From assembly GCF_016808095.1 (NCBI RefSeq), contig NC_068973.1, positions 33,598,077 to 33,662,076 on the forward strand: DNA of 64,000 bases, written 5' to 3'. Under the pieces are notes generated by a model that saw only the letters and a list, made by a program, of their open reading frames with translations, did no database searches and was not told the DNA's origin. The translations under genes and the position numbers were made by a program. This document shows positions 39,690 through 53,989 of the stretch, piece after piece. Positions within the stretch are counted from its first letter, which is position 1; each line of letters opens with the position of its first letter. Source of the stretch: Vigna angularis (taxonomy: Eukaryota > Streptophyta > Magnoliopsida > Fabales > Fabaceae).

Positions 39690-39946
39690 AAGTGTAGAGT
39701 ACAATGTACACATAAGACTCCACACTATGATGATTTAACATACAAAATAAAGGACTATGGTTTTTCATCTCCACCTTCCCTACAGCGGAAGTCAGTCAAA
39801 TACTGAGCATCTCTTGCTCTCCACCTCTCATGATCATGGAGGGACATACACATAAAACTTCATACTATATGGAGGTATCTTATGTGTATATAAATATTTG
39901 TCTATCTCTTATTTTATTCGATATGAAACTTTGTTTGTACTTAATA
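39690..39946 (-). mobile_element. Degenerate relative of the 193-bp-LTR TRIM
   Basis: In order it contains: acacataagactccacac (like the LTR start of 55992-56995), aaaggactatggtttttc...cagcggaagtc (like its internal part), gagcatctcttgctctcc (also internal) and then acacataaaacttcatac...tatgtgtatataaat...gaaactttgtttg (like the second LTR). The pieces are diverged and shortened, but their order is preserved. It lacks the helicase fragment. Confidence 0.7.
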
Positions 39947-39949
39947 ATA

Positions 39950-41316
39950 AATAGATATACTATGACACAAAAATGCATCTTAACATATCAAAACACAAGT
40001 AAAAAATAAAACTCCACACCTCAACACAACAACATAAGAATACCATACAAGTTATTAGAGTGCACTTAGTATTAAAAGAAAAGGCTAAACTTAAGTTCTG
40101 GATCAGAGAAGAAGTTAGGTGAATTTTGAACTTATTGTTATGTATTTGATTTCTCGTACTTTTTGTTTTCATTCCTACGAAACAGTCGAAGGGAAAGAGT
40201 AAAGCTACATGCAAAGTGTAGATCAAAGGCACGACTTTTGATGAAATAATTAAGAGGGATGAATATGAGGTGGGGTTTGCTGCTCGTTGCCTCTTCTCGT
40301 TTTCTTGCGCAGGAAATGACTCGTGATCGACCTAGAAACTACTTTTTCCAGCTCTTTATTAAGATAAACTCTCACGTGCTTGAGGTTTTGGGGAGTAAGA
40401 ACAAATGTGTTGAGTAAAAGTCTTTCACTATAATCATCTAAGTTATCATTACTTCAAATTGCAACTTTTATTAAATCTTTATATCCACAAATTAGTTTAA
40501 TATTATTAAAAATTTTGAAAAAACGGAATTTGAAGAAAAGTGATTAATATTAAAATGTATTAACTTGGTGCCAGCTAACACCTGAATTACTATTAACAAG
40601 GATGGTTTTCAATGTTGTTACCTCAGAAGCCATCACCTAAAATGAAATGTTAGAAAGAGAAGAAACAGGATGACAGGTACCGAGAACCACCCCCACTCAC
40701 CTTCACATGCATGCTAATGCTAATGTCCGCAGCCAAGCTACTTGGCCAAATCATTATCAACAACCATGCTGCTAGAAGATGACCGACCATATCAAAATAT
40801 TATTTCATTTTATTTATCTAATCTTTTATATATATTTTAAAAGCATATTAAAAAAATTATGTATCGTTTTGGATGTGGATGAGAACGTCTTCACACTTTT
40901 TTTATTATTTTTTAACATAATTTTAAGTCTTCGTTATTATCATTAGTCTTTAGCTCTCAAGTCGAGTCGAGTATATACATATTAAATATATTCTGACGTT
41001 CAAATCAGTTAAATGTATCTGATTAATTATTACAGTAAATTCTTGAATTCATGATAATCTAATTACTTACCTTCTTATTTTACTTACCTTATTATAATTA
41101 TAAGATTTAAAGTAAACTTTTAATTAAGGTTGTCTTATTAATAACACAAAAGTCAATAAATATTTTACTGTTTTTATAAATATGTTGAATTTATAATTAT
41201 GGACTTAACACTAAACTGATCGATCAATCCTCTAAAAAGTCGTCTCGTTTATAAAAATTTAGGACTGTGAATCAATTTTCAATATTCTTTTGAAAATCGG
41301 TTCATCATATAGTACA

Positions 41317-41373
<57 letters not shown>

Positions 41374-44300
41374 CTTAAATATGATTTTTATGATATAATA
41401 AATTTTTATATATTAAATGAAGTTTTAGATTTATATATGAACTGTCAAACATTATAAATTGTTCAGAATTTAATTAAAATGTCAATTTATATGTAAAATA
41501 AATTTAAAATAGTTATATTATAAAAGTTATATAACCAAATTGTATTAAATTTAAATTCTAAAGATTAAAATATATTTAAAGAAAATTCCATTTTACATAA
41601 AGAAGAAAAATGAGAATTTTGTAATGAATATTTGTATAACATCTATATAAAATAGAATCTAAGATGGGTCGTGGGTTTTTGGACCCCAATCAGTACTGTT
41701 TGAGAGTGGTGAGTAAGAAACAAAAAGTGGAAGAAGACAAAAGTGGGAGATGGAGAAAGATTGGTGGTTTTGGTAGGAGTTCAGAACTCCAGATAAGATA
41801 TTGTGGGCTGTCAAAGCTGAATCTTACGAAACAAAGGAAGATCGAAACCAAACCAAAAACTGCTTTAAGAATACCACTTTGTGTCGGGAAGGTAGGAGGA
41901 AAACAGCCGCGGTTTTCTCACACCACCATCCACTCATTCATTTCACCCATGTAATTTTTTTGTCCCTGTGCTCCTCGTGCTTCTTTCAGGTTTTTAATGT
42001 GTCACTGTCTCTTCCAAAGTTTCGTTTCCTTTCACAATTTATTATCAACCCTTTCTTTCCTTTCTTTTAATATCAATTCAAATCTGATCTTCTTTATTCT
42101 TAAATGAATCACCTGCCTAAGAAAGAAAATTTTGTTTCAATTAATTCGAATAAAACCATTTTTAGTACATGTTTAAAGAAAAAAAAATACTTATAAACAC
42201 TCGTATAAAATTTGGCTAATAAGGATAAAATCTTCCTTTTGTAAAGGTTCGTAATATTAATAATTTAATATCGGCCAAATATACTAATGAAACAAAAACG
42301 ATAAGCAGCCACTCAGTTCTTGTCTGGGTGGTCTTTCAGAAATCCGCCATTTGTTTTTGGTGTTTATCATATTATAATGGCCATTAATGCAATATCATGC
42401 AAATAATTAACCTTCAATTTCAGATTCTTCTGCAGCTATTTCAGATGAATTTGCGTAAGTTAGACACGTGTTGTTAGGCTGTTACTCCTGGATTAATTTT
42501 GAACGTATCATACTGCATTCCCTTTTATTAGTGTCTAAACTATTTTAAAAGTATCTTAACAAGTACCATTCTACATTATTCTTAAGATCATTCTGATTTC
42601 CATTCTGAAAACTAAAATTTTTATGTAAAACTTAACATGATGAGAGAGGGAAAATATCCCAAAATGATATAACAGTACACAATATTATTTCATTCATCTG
42701 TGTCAATGGATGCAAGAAAATACATGTTAGGAGAATTTAACAAATTTTCAAACTAGTTCCTTCTGAGCATGGAAAAATCTTTGATCCTCACTTTGTGACA
42801 AGTGTCTTAATTAGTTAGTTACAACAAGTAATTAAGTAATAAATAGTGTCCTCTTGCTATTATTGTAGTCTTTTGTTAGGTACAATTTATTAAGTGTAAT
42901 TTGAATTGAAGGACACTATAAAAATTTACAGCCCACAGTTGTAATAAAATGGGAAATTATGTTAACAAAGTTTCATAGCAAGAAACTCCAAAAGTTAAAG
43001 TGCACAATTGTTATAAAATGGAAAATTAAGCTAACCAAGTTTCAAAGCAAGAAATACATTTCATTAAGATAGCTTCAACTAACTATTATTTGAGCAATAA
43101 AACAATTCCCAAATGTTCCAGCAATATCTCGTGGCTCTATTCTTCTACGTTGCAAAAAGCAATTCTCAAAATCTTTTATTCTTCAATGACATTTTTTTTA
43201 TGTTAGCTAGGTGTTAATGATCGCTAGACGCTGAAAATTTTGTTTCTCTAGTTAAAAACAAGGTAAAAAAACTCTTTAGATTTTGATAAAAAAAATGGAA
43301 ATAAAATAAAAATGAAACACAAACAAAAAAATAGTGTTTACTGAAAAGCAAGTAAAAGGAAAGAAGACAAAAAGTAAAAACATCTAAATTCTAATTCTAA
43401 TTAACACCTAACAGTGCTTGAAACTAGATGTGATTACAGCAAAGCTTGATGGAGACACATTTGTTATATTGGCTAAATTTTTTACCTTAAACTAAATAAG
43501 TTAATTATCTTGGATCCAGTTAACAGTGTCGCTTTAGTTTAATCATTTCCCTTTTTCCATTTTTAAAATATATTATGATGAAAATTTTATTAGGAAACTT
43601 TTGTACAGCAATTACCTAATTTTTTTATAACTGTATAAATCCATCAACTATTATATTATGTTTAATAATTTTAAATTAAATTATTTCGTCTAAATAATGT
43701 GATTGGATTAATTTTTATATAAATAACAATTATACAATTTTACATTAATTAAAAAAATTATATTATACATGTAGATAAAAAATAATGTAGTATATAATTT
43801 TAAAAATATATTAAAACATGAAGAATTTTAATTTATATATAGTTGTGACAATAAGATTAGATCTTAAAATGTAAAATTATATTTTTTTTATACAATCCGT
43901 GTAATAATTTATAAAAGTTATCATCAGTATAAATTACTCATTTATTATACTTTTAAGTTATACTCATCAATGAAATCATATATATTTGACCATTAGACTA
44001 AAAACTTTCTATAAATTTTTTGAAGTTAATGTTTGACTTTGGGTTTAAACTTAATCATTTCAACAAATTCCAAGAGTCAAAGAACTGTGTATCACAATTT
44101 CAAACTTGAACCTAGAAAACTTCAGGAATAGATATTAAGTGTGAATTTATAATAGTTAAAATGAATACTATTAGGTAACTTAAAAAATATAATTTAAAAT
44201 GATTTAATTACATTTTAATTTTAATTGAAGAGTGAATATGAATTTAATGATATCAAGCTTACCCTATTAAAGGGAGGCGTGGTTGTTAATACTGCATTAT

Positions 44301-45690
44301 TCAAATAAAATATTGTCTAAGTATAGATGGCTAGCCTAAAATGATTGAGAATAATCTATCATCTCAAGATTAAGAACAATTGGCCCAATAAATGACTTCC
44401 ACCAAATGCGAGCACTCATCTCTTCTTTAACTTTTATTTTTTTAAATGAAAGTGTTGTGTGCATTCTCTAGTTTGAATTCGAGGTGGGGTTTTGGTGTTC
44501 TTTTTATATAAATTGGTTGACAAGCTCTGATCTGTTAGAATGCTACAAGGCTACATCTCCGTTATTGCTAAATTCAATTCCTACTGCATTAGATTAACTT
44601 GTCAATGGCACGTGTACCTTAGATTCTTCACAGTATGATCATACCTCGAAAATGACTACATTTACCCCCATTGGCATTTCAGGATGTAATTCCGTGCTAC
44701 ACATAATAAAGTTATAACCATAGCTGACTTCTATGCTCATAAAAGAAAATGACATTGGTGAGGTTGTTCTTTCTACCTATGGCTAGTCACAAACTCTTCA
44801 TCAAGAGACCATTATGCGTACACTTTTTCCAAGGGTCGAAAATCCGTGACTCATAGAGATGCTGAAGGAGAAGACTCAAGATCACGTATAAATCTAGCAG
44901 TAGAATACTATGTTGTTAGGCTTATAAATATGCAGTGCAGCTACTGAAACTAATTAACAGATAATTATTATTATTAACACTTACCATGTATGTATGCTTT
45001 AACTGTCATATAATTAGTGGATGAAGATTATGATTTAAGATCATAATAGTATAGCCGAAGCAAAGACTAGTGAACCCCCTACATGAACAATGTTCACCTG
45101 CTAGAGCCAAATTAGAATAATCCGTGGAAGGTGTATAGTGAGGTTGTATTACACTATTACTGCATTTGTCTACGTAAACATATAAGAGAGAATTAATATC
45201 ATATTCATCTAAGTTATTGCTATTTGCATTAACTATTAAGCGTATTGGATATACGGAAGAGGTAGTGCAGAAAGAACAAAATAAGAATACCAACTCATTT
45301 GAATTCGTGAGCTAAGCCAAACTTTGGAGGCATTGGAGAGTGGGACCCAACTTGGAAACTTTCTTCAAGGGTTGAGAGAGAGAGAGAGGTGTTAGCAACA
45401 ATTTATATTACACAGCTTTAAACATACAAGGAACCTGGCAGGTTTTATGATGACAACTCCATTCTTTTTGTTTCCAGGCAGATACGAGAGTCAAAGTTTT
45501 CTAAGAATACCAATTAAATATATAGTTTGTGTTTGATTGCAGCAATTTCGGTGAAAAAGACATAAATCACTGTGTAATAAAAAGCAGATTCCATTTCCGT
45601 CTTAGGCTATAGGTTCTAAAACTAATGAATACATCATCATCATACATACCACATTGTATATAATAATCCATACGCAACAAAGCCTTGCTG
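39950..45690. other. AT-rich intergenic stretch upstream of the bHLH gene
   Basis: No gene is supported. It includes a TA microsatellite at 41321-41369 and a less AT-rich block at 41660-42070 with an open frame but no recognisable protein or splice series. The distal promoter of the bHLH gene lies at the right end, with a GA run at about 45378-45389. Confidence 0.45.
41321..41369. repeat. (TA)n microsatellite
   Basis: About 24 uninterrupted TA units. Confidence 0.95.
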
Positions 45691-45698
45691 TATTCCCC

Positions 45699-45705
45699 TA
45701 TAAAT
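45699..45705 (+). promoter_or_regulatory. TATA box of the bHLH gene
   Basis: TATAAAT lies 105 bp before the start codon at 45810, in a suitable context with a pyrimidine-rich leader and a GA run (45799-45809) just before the ATG. Confidence 0.6.
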
Positions 45706-45809
45706 TCTTCATTCTTAGTATACTAAATGTTCTCAGAAGAACTCGAAAGGTGTGTTTCTTAAAGAATTAGCATCCTATTACACACACACGCATTTAGAGA
45801 GAGAGAGAG

Positions 45810-47130
45810 ATGGAGCACTATGACCGTGATTTCTTGGAGGAACTGATAAGTACAGAAGAAACTCAGTTCTTCTGTAATGGCTGGAGTAGTTTTGACTGTT
45901 TTGATCAAAACTCTCTACCTTATCTCCCAAACTCTTCTTCTGGTCAACAAGTTCCTCAAAGCTACAACGACTACTACCCCTTCAATGAAAACTATGGCTC
46001 TTTACTCGATGAATCCTCACCACAGATTATCGATTCTTACTATAGTACACTTGATACTCCACTCAACACCCTTGGTCAAGAGGATTATCCATTGTCCTTT
46101 ATGGAAGAAGAGGACCCCGGTATGCTTGGGGAAGAGCTTAAGAATTTGGAGCTGCAAACTACGTGCAAAGCGGAGTCAACCCGGTCCTCCGAAATGCCAG
46201 TTTTCAACATCGGAACGGGTCTGGAAAGAAAAAATCGGTCAAAGAAGCTTCAGGGGCAACCCTCCAAGAATCTAATGGCGGAGAGGAGAAGAAGGAAGAG
46301 ATTAAATGACAGACTCTCAATGCTGAGAGCTATTGTTCCCAAGATAAGTAAGGTACGCAGTGAGTGTGATTCATTCGTTGAATGAGTACTGTACTAACAG
46401 AAATGAATGAGCAGATCTAATTTTTTGTGTTGAATGCTTATCACAGATGGATAGAACATCTATACTCGGGGACACTATTGATTACATGAAAGAACTTCTG
46501 GAGAAGATCAACAATCTTCAGCAAGAAGTAGAAGTGGATTCTAAAATGGCAGGCATTTTCAAAGATGTGAAGCCAAATGAAATCCTAGTGAGAAATTCAC
46601 CCAAGGTATAAATGAAACCGTAATGTTCTTTGAACTCGTAATAATTTCTGATAGACCCTTTTGAAATATATGTTTGTTGATATGATAAATCTCCATTGTG
46701 ATTGGTGTAATCCTGCATTGGTTTTTATATTATAGCCTTTTGGTGAATGCAGTTTGAAGTGGAGAGGAGTGCGGACACACGGGTGGAAATTTGCTGTGCA
46801 GGAAAGCAAGGATTGTTACAATCAACAGTAAACACTCTGGAGGCTTTAGGCCTTGAGATTCAACAATGTGTTATTAGCTGTTTCAATGATTTCACAATGC
46901 AGGCTTCTTGCTCAGAGGTACATTAGCACACCATGTTTTGGCACTCCTTACAAATACTTACATAGCTTCATATTTTCCGCTGATGGTATTTGTTGGTTGA
47001 GGCACGGTGTAAAGAAGTATCCTTTTTGTCTGTCATGTAACAGGAATCGGAGCAAAGGGCAATGCTGAGTTCTGAAGATATAAAGCAAGCGTTGTATAGA
47101 AGTGCAGGATATGGAGGAAGGTGTTTGTGA
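45810..47130 (+). CDS. bHLH93: bHLH transcription factor, bHLH93-like
   Basis: Four exons, 45810-46352, 46447-46605, 46753-46917 and 47044-47130, give 317 aa. The N-terminal half is acidic and rich in Ser/Asn/Tyr. The bHLH begins with [20 protein letters not shown] (basic region, about 149-168), has helix 1 [16 protein letters not shown] to residue 181 at the exon 1 boundary, and helix 2 [20 protein letters not shown] in exon 2. The C-terminus is an ACT-like region ([20 protein letters not shown], then [17 protein letters not shown]) and a final [17 protein letters not shown], all typical of the bHLH93/bHLH61 group. It should act in the nucleus on E-box DNA as a dimer. The start is the first ATG after the TATA box and leader. 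Assignment to the subgroup is firm; one-to-one orthology is not proven. Confidence 0.95.
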
Positions 47131-50100
47131 GAGTTGAACAGAGGAAGAAGAGGAGCAAATGCACTTAGGATAGTTTTCTATAATGTTCATTGGTTTTGTT
47201 AAGACAGAGGCTAGTTTTTTTTTTTTTCATCAAATCTCCAGATTATGTTGGACTCGTCCGTGTGATTCTGAGGCAAAGTTAGCAATTATTAATGTTGAAT
47301 TGTGGAAGTGATCATGTAAGTGTAATAATAGAATTGAAGGACGAGAATCTAGTCATTGTCCCTGAATGCATGTGGAGGGCACAAGCAAAAATGTTAAGAC
47401 ATAATAATAAGAGTAAAGTTCGGATTTTGTTTCTATTCTTTTGATACGGCTTTCCAATATCTCTCTTTGTGTGACTTCTATGTACAAAGACACTTTTCTT
47501 TGTAATGATGTGACATTCATAATTGAGTGCTTTTGATCTTCTGTTAGTTTTGTAAACGTAAGAACGTGATCTTCAGTAATTTTCTAACTCTAAGAAAACT
47601 CTTCCTTTATTTTCTGTGCAATTTCAATCAAACCATGTATTATTTATAAACTTTGCTACTTTTTATTTTATTTTAGACTTAGTTTTTGTTTGTACTTCCA
47701 AACTAGTGGTGGGTTTACAAGAGCGACACTGAAAAGTTTAAAGTTTACGTACTTTTCTCCATAAAAACAATTCTTTTCAACAGCTATTCGTCCCTGTCTG
47801 TTCGTCTCTCTCTCCAAAATTCGAAATGGACTTTAACCAATATAATTTAACAAGCAACCATAGATTAACAAGACCATGAATATGCCATCGACGGTGTTCA
47901 TTATATAATAACCAGAAGAGACAATTTAGAGTGTCACGTAATGTTACACTTTTTTGGCCGGATCAAAACAACCATACCTATGTAACTATATCCTTAAAGC
48001 ATGATTTATAATAGGATGTAATATGAATCTCCCAAGGATGAATTTCAATTGTCTCTACAGAAGAAGGTTTCAAATTTCAATCACTTTTGGTCGGCACTAG
48101 TTGCCAGAAACATGAATGTGAAAGAAATTGGAACGCAACGTGAAGATGTTGCAGATAAATCCAAAACTAAAATAGCTCCAAAAACATCAGGTATTATTAT
48201 TATTATTACTGCATGTTAGTACTAACTCCAAAACTGTTGTTTGAGTGAGGGTTCATATGTGTCGTCTACTACTATCCACGTTCACATTCTGTAACAAAGA
48301 AACGTAGATTCCAATGATATAATACGATGCCCTTGTTGCTAAAATCAAATCAAAGTCTTATCCAAACCTTGTTTTGGTTCTGTTTTTTTTTTTTTTCTAT
48401 ACTCAGATTTGAGTTGCCATTGCTATATAATCCAAGAGAATCTTTCAGACATGATCAATGCACTGGCGTCACTGCTTTTTAGAAAGCTCAAATGTGAAAA
48501 CAAATGTGGTGTAAACTCGTAAAGCCAACAGCAACGGGAAGAAGCATTTGGTGTTTTTGGATGCACGAGAGAGAAACGCATTCCATAATTTAAAAAAGAA
48601 AAATATTCTTTTCGCGCACTTAAATTTTTTAAATTCATTTTACATTCACATTATTTTTTTTTTACTTTTTACTCTTTTATTTCTTAAAAAAATACAAAAA
48701 TTTATACTTTTATTTATTTTTTTACTCTATATCAAATGAATTAAAAGTATGTTATGATATTATTACTCTTTACAAAATAAATAATACAAATAAAATTAGT
48801 GTAAATATATTAAAGTAGTATAATAGATTCTACAGTTTTTAAACTTTTTTTTAATCTTTTTTCTAGACTTTCAAACACTCTGTTTTTTGTTATCTTGTTT
48901 CTTCTCCAATCCTCTTCTATCCTAACAATTAAACTTGTTTATTTTTATAAAAAATAAATAAATACTTAGTAGGAAAAACATCAATAAATCTGTTTTATAT
49001 ATGTCTATTTTATTTTCATTTAACCAAAATAGAAATATCTAAGAAATGAATGCCAAAAACAACCTCGTATACCCGTCCCACGACATTATCGTCCCTACCA
49101 AGAACTGTCACCCTACATTGTGAGTTTATGTTGAAAAAATCAACTGTCAAAAACAAATAGCTTCAATAACAAAGAAACACCCAAATCCAATTAATAAACT
49201 TTTATACAATATTAAAATTGTATAATTTAAGTTTAATTTAATATCATAAAATTAGTTAAATAAAATAAAATGTATTATACTTATATAAAATCGTCTTATT
49301 TCACATAAAATCTTCAACTTATTATAAAAAATTAAATATATGTAAACAACCTTTCATTAATAATGACGATCAATGAAAACATAATGCAGATAAATCTTTT
49401 CTTGAAGAGTTTGTCCCTAAATTACTTCCGATACGTGCATCTCCCAATTATAGCCACTTATAAAACTATAGGAAGTTTGAATTAAACTAAATATAAATAC
49501 AATAATGCTATAGAAGAATTTATTATATCAGTATCAGAGTAATTTGGACAGGTTAAAGCATTTCTGTTGAAAAAATTAAATCTCGGTAGTTGTTTATTTT
49601 TATACATACAAAACATGTTTTAAATAGTGAAGAAACTTCTTTTTACAGCAATTTAAAGTCAAAAAAATTTTACTAGTTTTTTTTATACATTATGACCTTA
49701 ATTTTGCTATTATCGGGATGCAAATAACTACACAATATTTATATTCTCTTTCGTTTCTTGTCAATAAGCATGTGTTTATACACATTGCGATATTCACTAC
49801 TATGAAAATAAATGTTGTTTTAATATTAAACTCTAGTAACCATTTTTAAAATTAAAATAATTAACTTATCCTTTAAATATTTTTAATTTAATTAATTTTT
49901 AAATTTAATTATGTTCTTAACTAAAATTAACTATTTTTAAAAAATACTTATAAAATAAAATAAAAATTATTCATTATTTTTGTTATTATATAAAAAATAC
50001 ATCTTCACTAATTCACTAATTACTGTAATAAGTTTCAATAGTTTTACAAGATTTATTTATTGAATAGTAAAACCTACAACTTTTTTAACAAGTTAAATAA

Positions 50101-50733
50101 TTTATCTTGTATGAAATACTGGGAATAGTGTTAAAAATACGATTATTGGGCTGTAGTCAAAATAAGCAATTGCTTCTTGCACTCCATAACTTTTTAAAAT
50201 GACGATTTTATTATTATAAAAGTCACTTTTGGATTATAAATTCTGGATCAGGCTTTCCAAAAAAAAAAATTAATAACATTTTCATAACGAAATTTTTCGG
50301 AGAAGAATTTCCGAAGCAAAATTTTGCGGAGAAAATTTTTCAAAACAAGATTTTTGAAATAAATTTTTTGAACAGCATGAAATACATTCCAGAATACAAT
50401 TTTCATAATGCATATAATATTTTCCAAAATAAATTTTTGGAGCATTTTTAGATGAAATAAAACATAATAAATATTTTCTGGAAAAAAAACTTTTTGCAAT
50501 AGATTCTTTTAGTATTTCCTCTCTTCTTCTTATCCGGTACCAGTCCGTTGCATCACAGTAATAGCAGCAATGTAGGAGTGTGATAAAATAGTGAAGGGTA
50601 TTTAAGTATTTTATTATATTGATGGAACTGCGGAAATAGACTGATGCGGTGCATGAAGTAATTGCCTTCAAAATTTATAAGCCTAACACAAAATTTATGA
50701 CTCAAGTTATTAAATGTCGTGCAATATTTGTCA
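47131..50733. other. bHLH 3' UTR and AT-rich spacer
   Basis: The first 200-300 bases are likely the 3' UTR, with a poly-T run at 47216. The rest has no gene. A segment at 50280-50500 has repeated words such as aaatttttcggagaa / aaattttgcggagaa / aaatttttcaaaac, a decayed short-unit repeat. Confidence 0.5.
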
Positions 50734-50742
50734 GTAAAACAA

Positions 50743-51524
50743 GGGTTTTGCTCCCTCCATCACCACCCTATACTTCCTTCACTTTCCCACACTATTTTAA
50801 ATACAATTATATCCTTAAGTTAAAAAGATTTTTACTTTTACTCTGTTTTAAATAATTTGAAACCCTAATTTTACTTTTCCAGCATCCACCCACGGAACTC
50901 TCTTCCCCTTTTCCCATTTCCATTTCACCTCCCCACCTCCCGCACTTTCATTCCTTTTTCTTTCCAGTTTTTTTTTGTTTGAAAGCTTTCATTGTCGTCG
51001 TGGTGTAAAGGAGCGTCGTCGTCGCCGTCGTGGTGTGGAGGATTATCGAGGAGCGTCCAGAGCATCAACCAGCGTGAGGAAGTATACATCAACGGAGGTG
51101 ACATCCTTCAACGGATGTCCCCTAATAAAACAAATCCTAAAATAAAAAATGTAACCTTTAAACAGAGGTGACATCTTCAAGGTTTATTCGAATACGCACC
51201 TGGAGGAAGCACGACACGCACTGCACCACGAGAGCGACACTGCACAACGAGAGGGAGACTGCTTGATAATTCTTTCCACCACCACCAACCTTTGCAACTT
51301 GTAGTATCTCACAACCAAGAAAGAAAGAGAAAAAGAAATATAATGTTAAAATGAAAGAAAAATATTTTACTCAGTGTACGGGACTAGAATAGGTTATTAG
51401 TGAAATAGGTTCTGAATGAGTAAAATTAAAAAATAATAACCCTAAAAATAAAATTTTCCTGAGAGGCAAAACAGTAAAGGAGAAATAGAGGGAGAAAGAT
51501 GTACTGGTGGAGGGAGCAACACCC
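50743..51524. mobile_element. Non-autonomous MULE-type element, copy 2
   Basis: Same family as 35351-36347: left end GGGTTTTGCTCCCTCCATCACC, right end GGTGGAGGGAGCAACACCC, and a perfect 9-bp target duplication GTAAAACAA (50734-50742 and 51525-51533). It is 782 bp. It matches copy 1 through the C/T-rich block and the catcaacggaggtgacatcc segment but has none of the palindromic array, going straight from gacatcttcaa (51170-51180) to ggtttattcgaatacg. Confidence 0.9.
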
Positions 51525-52897
51525 GTAAAACAAACGCCACTCTTTATTTTTGGGCAAAGATTATTTGCACTCAATTTTTACTACGCATACTCCCATGTTC
51601 TTAAATTGCTAAATTATTCATTCTCTTCCTTGCGTCATGCACTGCTTTTGTAAATAATTTTTTTTTCCATTATTGGTTGATCAAACAAACAAGTCTGTCT
51701 GTCAAACAAATGTGAAAAGAAATCGTATTCCGTTATACACTTTTGGTTCAAAGTATTTTAACATTTTATTAATATGTTTTATTACTGTTTTGGGTTATTG
51801 TTATTACCATATATTATTTTATAATTTTTTTATATTAAAATTTGTTTTTATTGTTATAATATTATTTTTCCCAGCTTTGTCAACGATGAAAACATAATTT
51901 TTTTAACTTTGGTACAAATTAGTGAATAGAGACATTTTATAATCGATAATAAAAACACAAATTATATATGATATTATAATCATATCAAGATAAGCATAAC
52001 CATAACAATAAAATATATATGAAAAGTATTATACTAAAAAGTTTTGTCCTTCAAACTACAAAGGAAACATTATCTTACGAGATCAAAGTTCATTCTTCTT
52101 AATAATGCATTTATTCATGTATCTGCTCATGTTATAGGGTGATTATTGAAAAAAAAAAAAAAAAAGACAAAACATAACAATCAACAAAATAAGAGGGTAA
52201 GTTAGTTGAAACGAAGAAAACATATTTTCCAAAAATGAAAAAATCAAATGAACTATCATAATAAATATAAAACACTCATCACTTGTCATAAATATAAATC
52301 TTTATAGACTCAATTTATTTGAATGGATATATCTGAGCATAACTTAAAGTTATGCACTTGTGTTCACTCACCTGAACTACTACACAATATGAATTCATTG
52401 TACAAACATAAAATCATGGGATAGTTCTCTTGAAAGGAACTTAGTCACTCACATTAGTAGAATCCAAGATAGTTTCATGAAATACTTATTCTCTCAAAAC
52501 AGGCCTTAAAGAGAACACAAATGAGATTGTTTCCTTCTAAATACCCTCAAATTTCCAAACCAAACATTGATACAATTTTATGAACCATAACCAACATTGT
52601 AACAAACACTAATATCATAAAACCATAAAATAAAAATTCACAAAATTGCAATGACAGTCAGTAGCATAGAGGTATGCTTAGCGTCGTGCTTCCAAAAAAG
52701 ATTTAGTGATAAGCCAAAGTGATAGAAGATTATCCCTAATTCTATAATAGAAGAATTATAGAATTCAAGGAAGAGTCATTACAATAATAGAATTTGAAAA
52801 AAAAATGAACTATTAATAAATATATTTTTGAAAACGAACTATTAAGTAACACAAACAATCATAATAATAATATTTGGTTGGTAGTGTAACTTCTTTT

Positions 52898-52900
<3 letters not shown>

Positions 52901-52953
<53 letters not shown>
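52901..52953. repeat. (TA)n microsatellite
   Basis: About 26 TA units. Confidence 0.95.
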
Positions 52954-52957
<4 letters not shown>

Positions 52958-53942
52958 TATTTGAAATAAACTATTAAATACAATATTTTAACTTATTTTG
53001 TTAAAAAAATAATTATTTAAAATCTTATACAAAATGCACGTTCTTTTTAAATCATATTAATCTAACTTTTACATAAAAAACCAGAGAAATATTTAATAAT
53101 AAGAATATTTATATTATTATTTAATATAAGTTATAAATATAATTTTTTATTGATAATTTTTTGAAGAAAAAATAATTTCATTACAGTTATTTTATACTTT
53201 ATTATCAATGAAGATATATTATTATTTTAAATAATATTAGTTTAAGAAATAAATGTAAAATATATTTTTTATAAATTTAATTTTATTGAATGATTAAGTA
53301 ATTAGAAAGTATATAAATAAATTAATATTTTAAATATAAGTAATTCTTTAACATTTTATATATATATATATATATATATGAAAACACAGTAAAAAAACTT
53401 TTAATAATGATTAAAATGTGTATAAGGACAAACACATTAAAAGAAATATTTATTTATTTATTTTAAAATTATTGTTTAAGAATACAATATAGATTAACAT
53501 GTGTATTTTAAATTTTTTATTTTAAAATAATTGACTTAACATATTCTATATTTTATAATGATAGACTATAACGTTGACAAAAGAATTTTAACTTTAGATC
53601 TAAGTTGCACACGAGATTAGAGTACTAAATAAAAAAATTTATTAATCAAAGCAAATAAATAAATTGTGTTAATTATATGAATAAACTACCATTTTGGTAT
53701 ATCAAAATTTGTAACATTAAAGTTAATTTGAATTTTTTTGATTTGGTGTATTTAAGCACTAAATTCAATTGTTCAGCCTAACATATGTTTCTAAACATAT
53801 TTATCATTATTATTATTTAAATTAGAAATTAATAGATATAATTGACATTTTAAATATTGAATTGAAAATTTCAAATTTCATAAACTAATGTCATCGTTAA
53901 ATTGAATTTAAAAAACATAAAACAAAATTTATAATATTACGG

Positions 53943-53945
<3 letters not shown>

Positions 53946-53985
<40 letters not shown>
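53946..53985. repeat. (TA)n microsatellite
   Basis: About 20 TA units. Confidence 0.95.

Positions 53986-53989
<4 letters not shown>

Noticed and set aside
41664..42070. Open frames starting MGRGFLDPNQY and overlapping it
   Set aside because: No known domain, no supporting splice structure and no downstream exon; kept only as an unexplained less AT-rich block.
45006..45293. Minus-strand 95-codon frame upstream of the bHLH gene
   Set aside because: No domain, AT-biased codons, and it lies in the likely promoter region.
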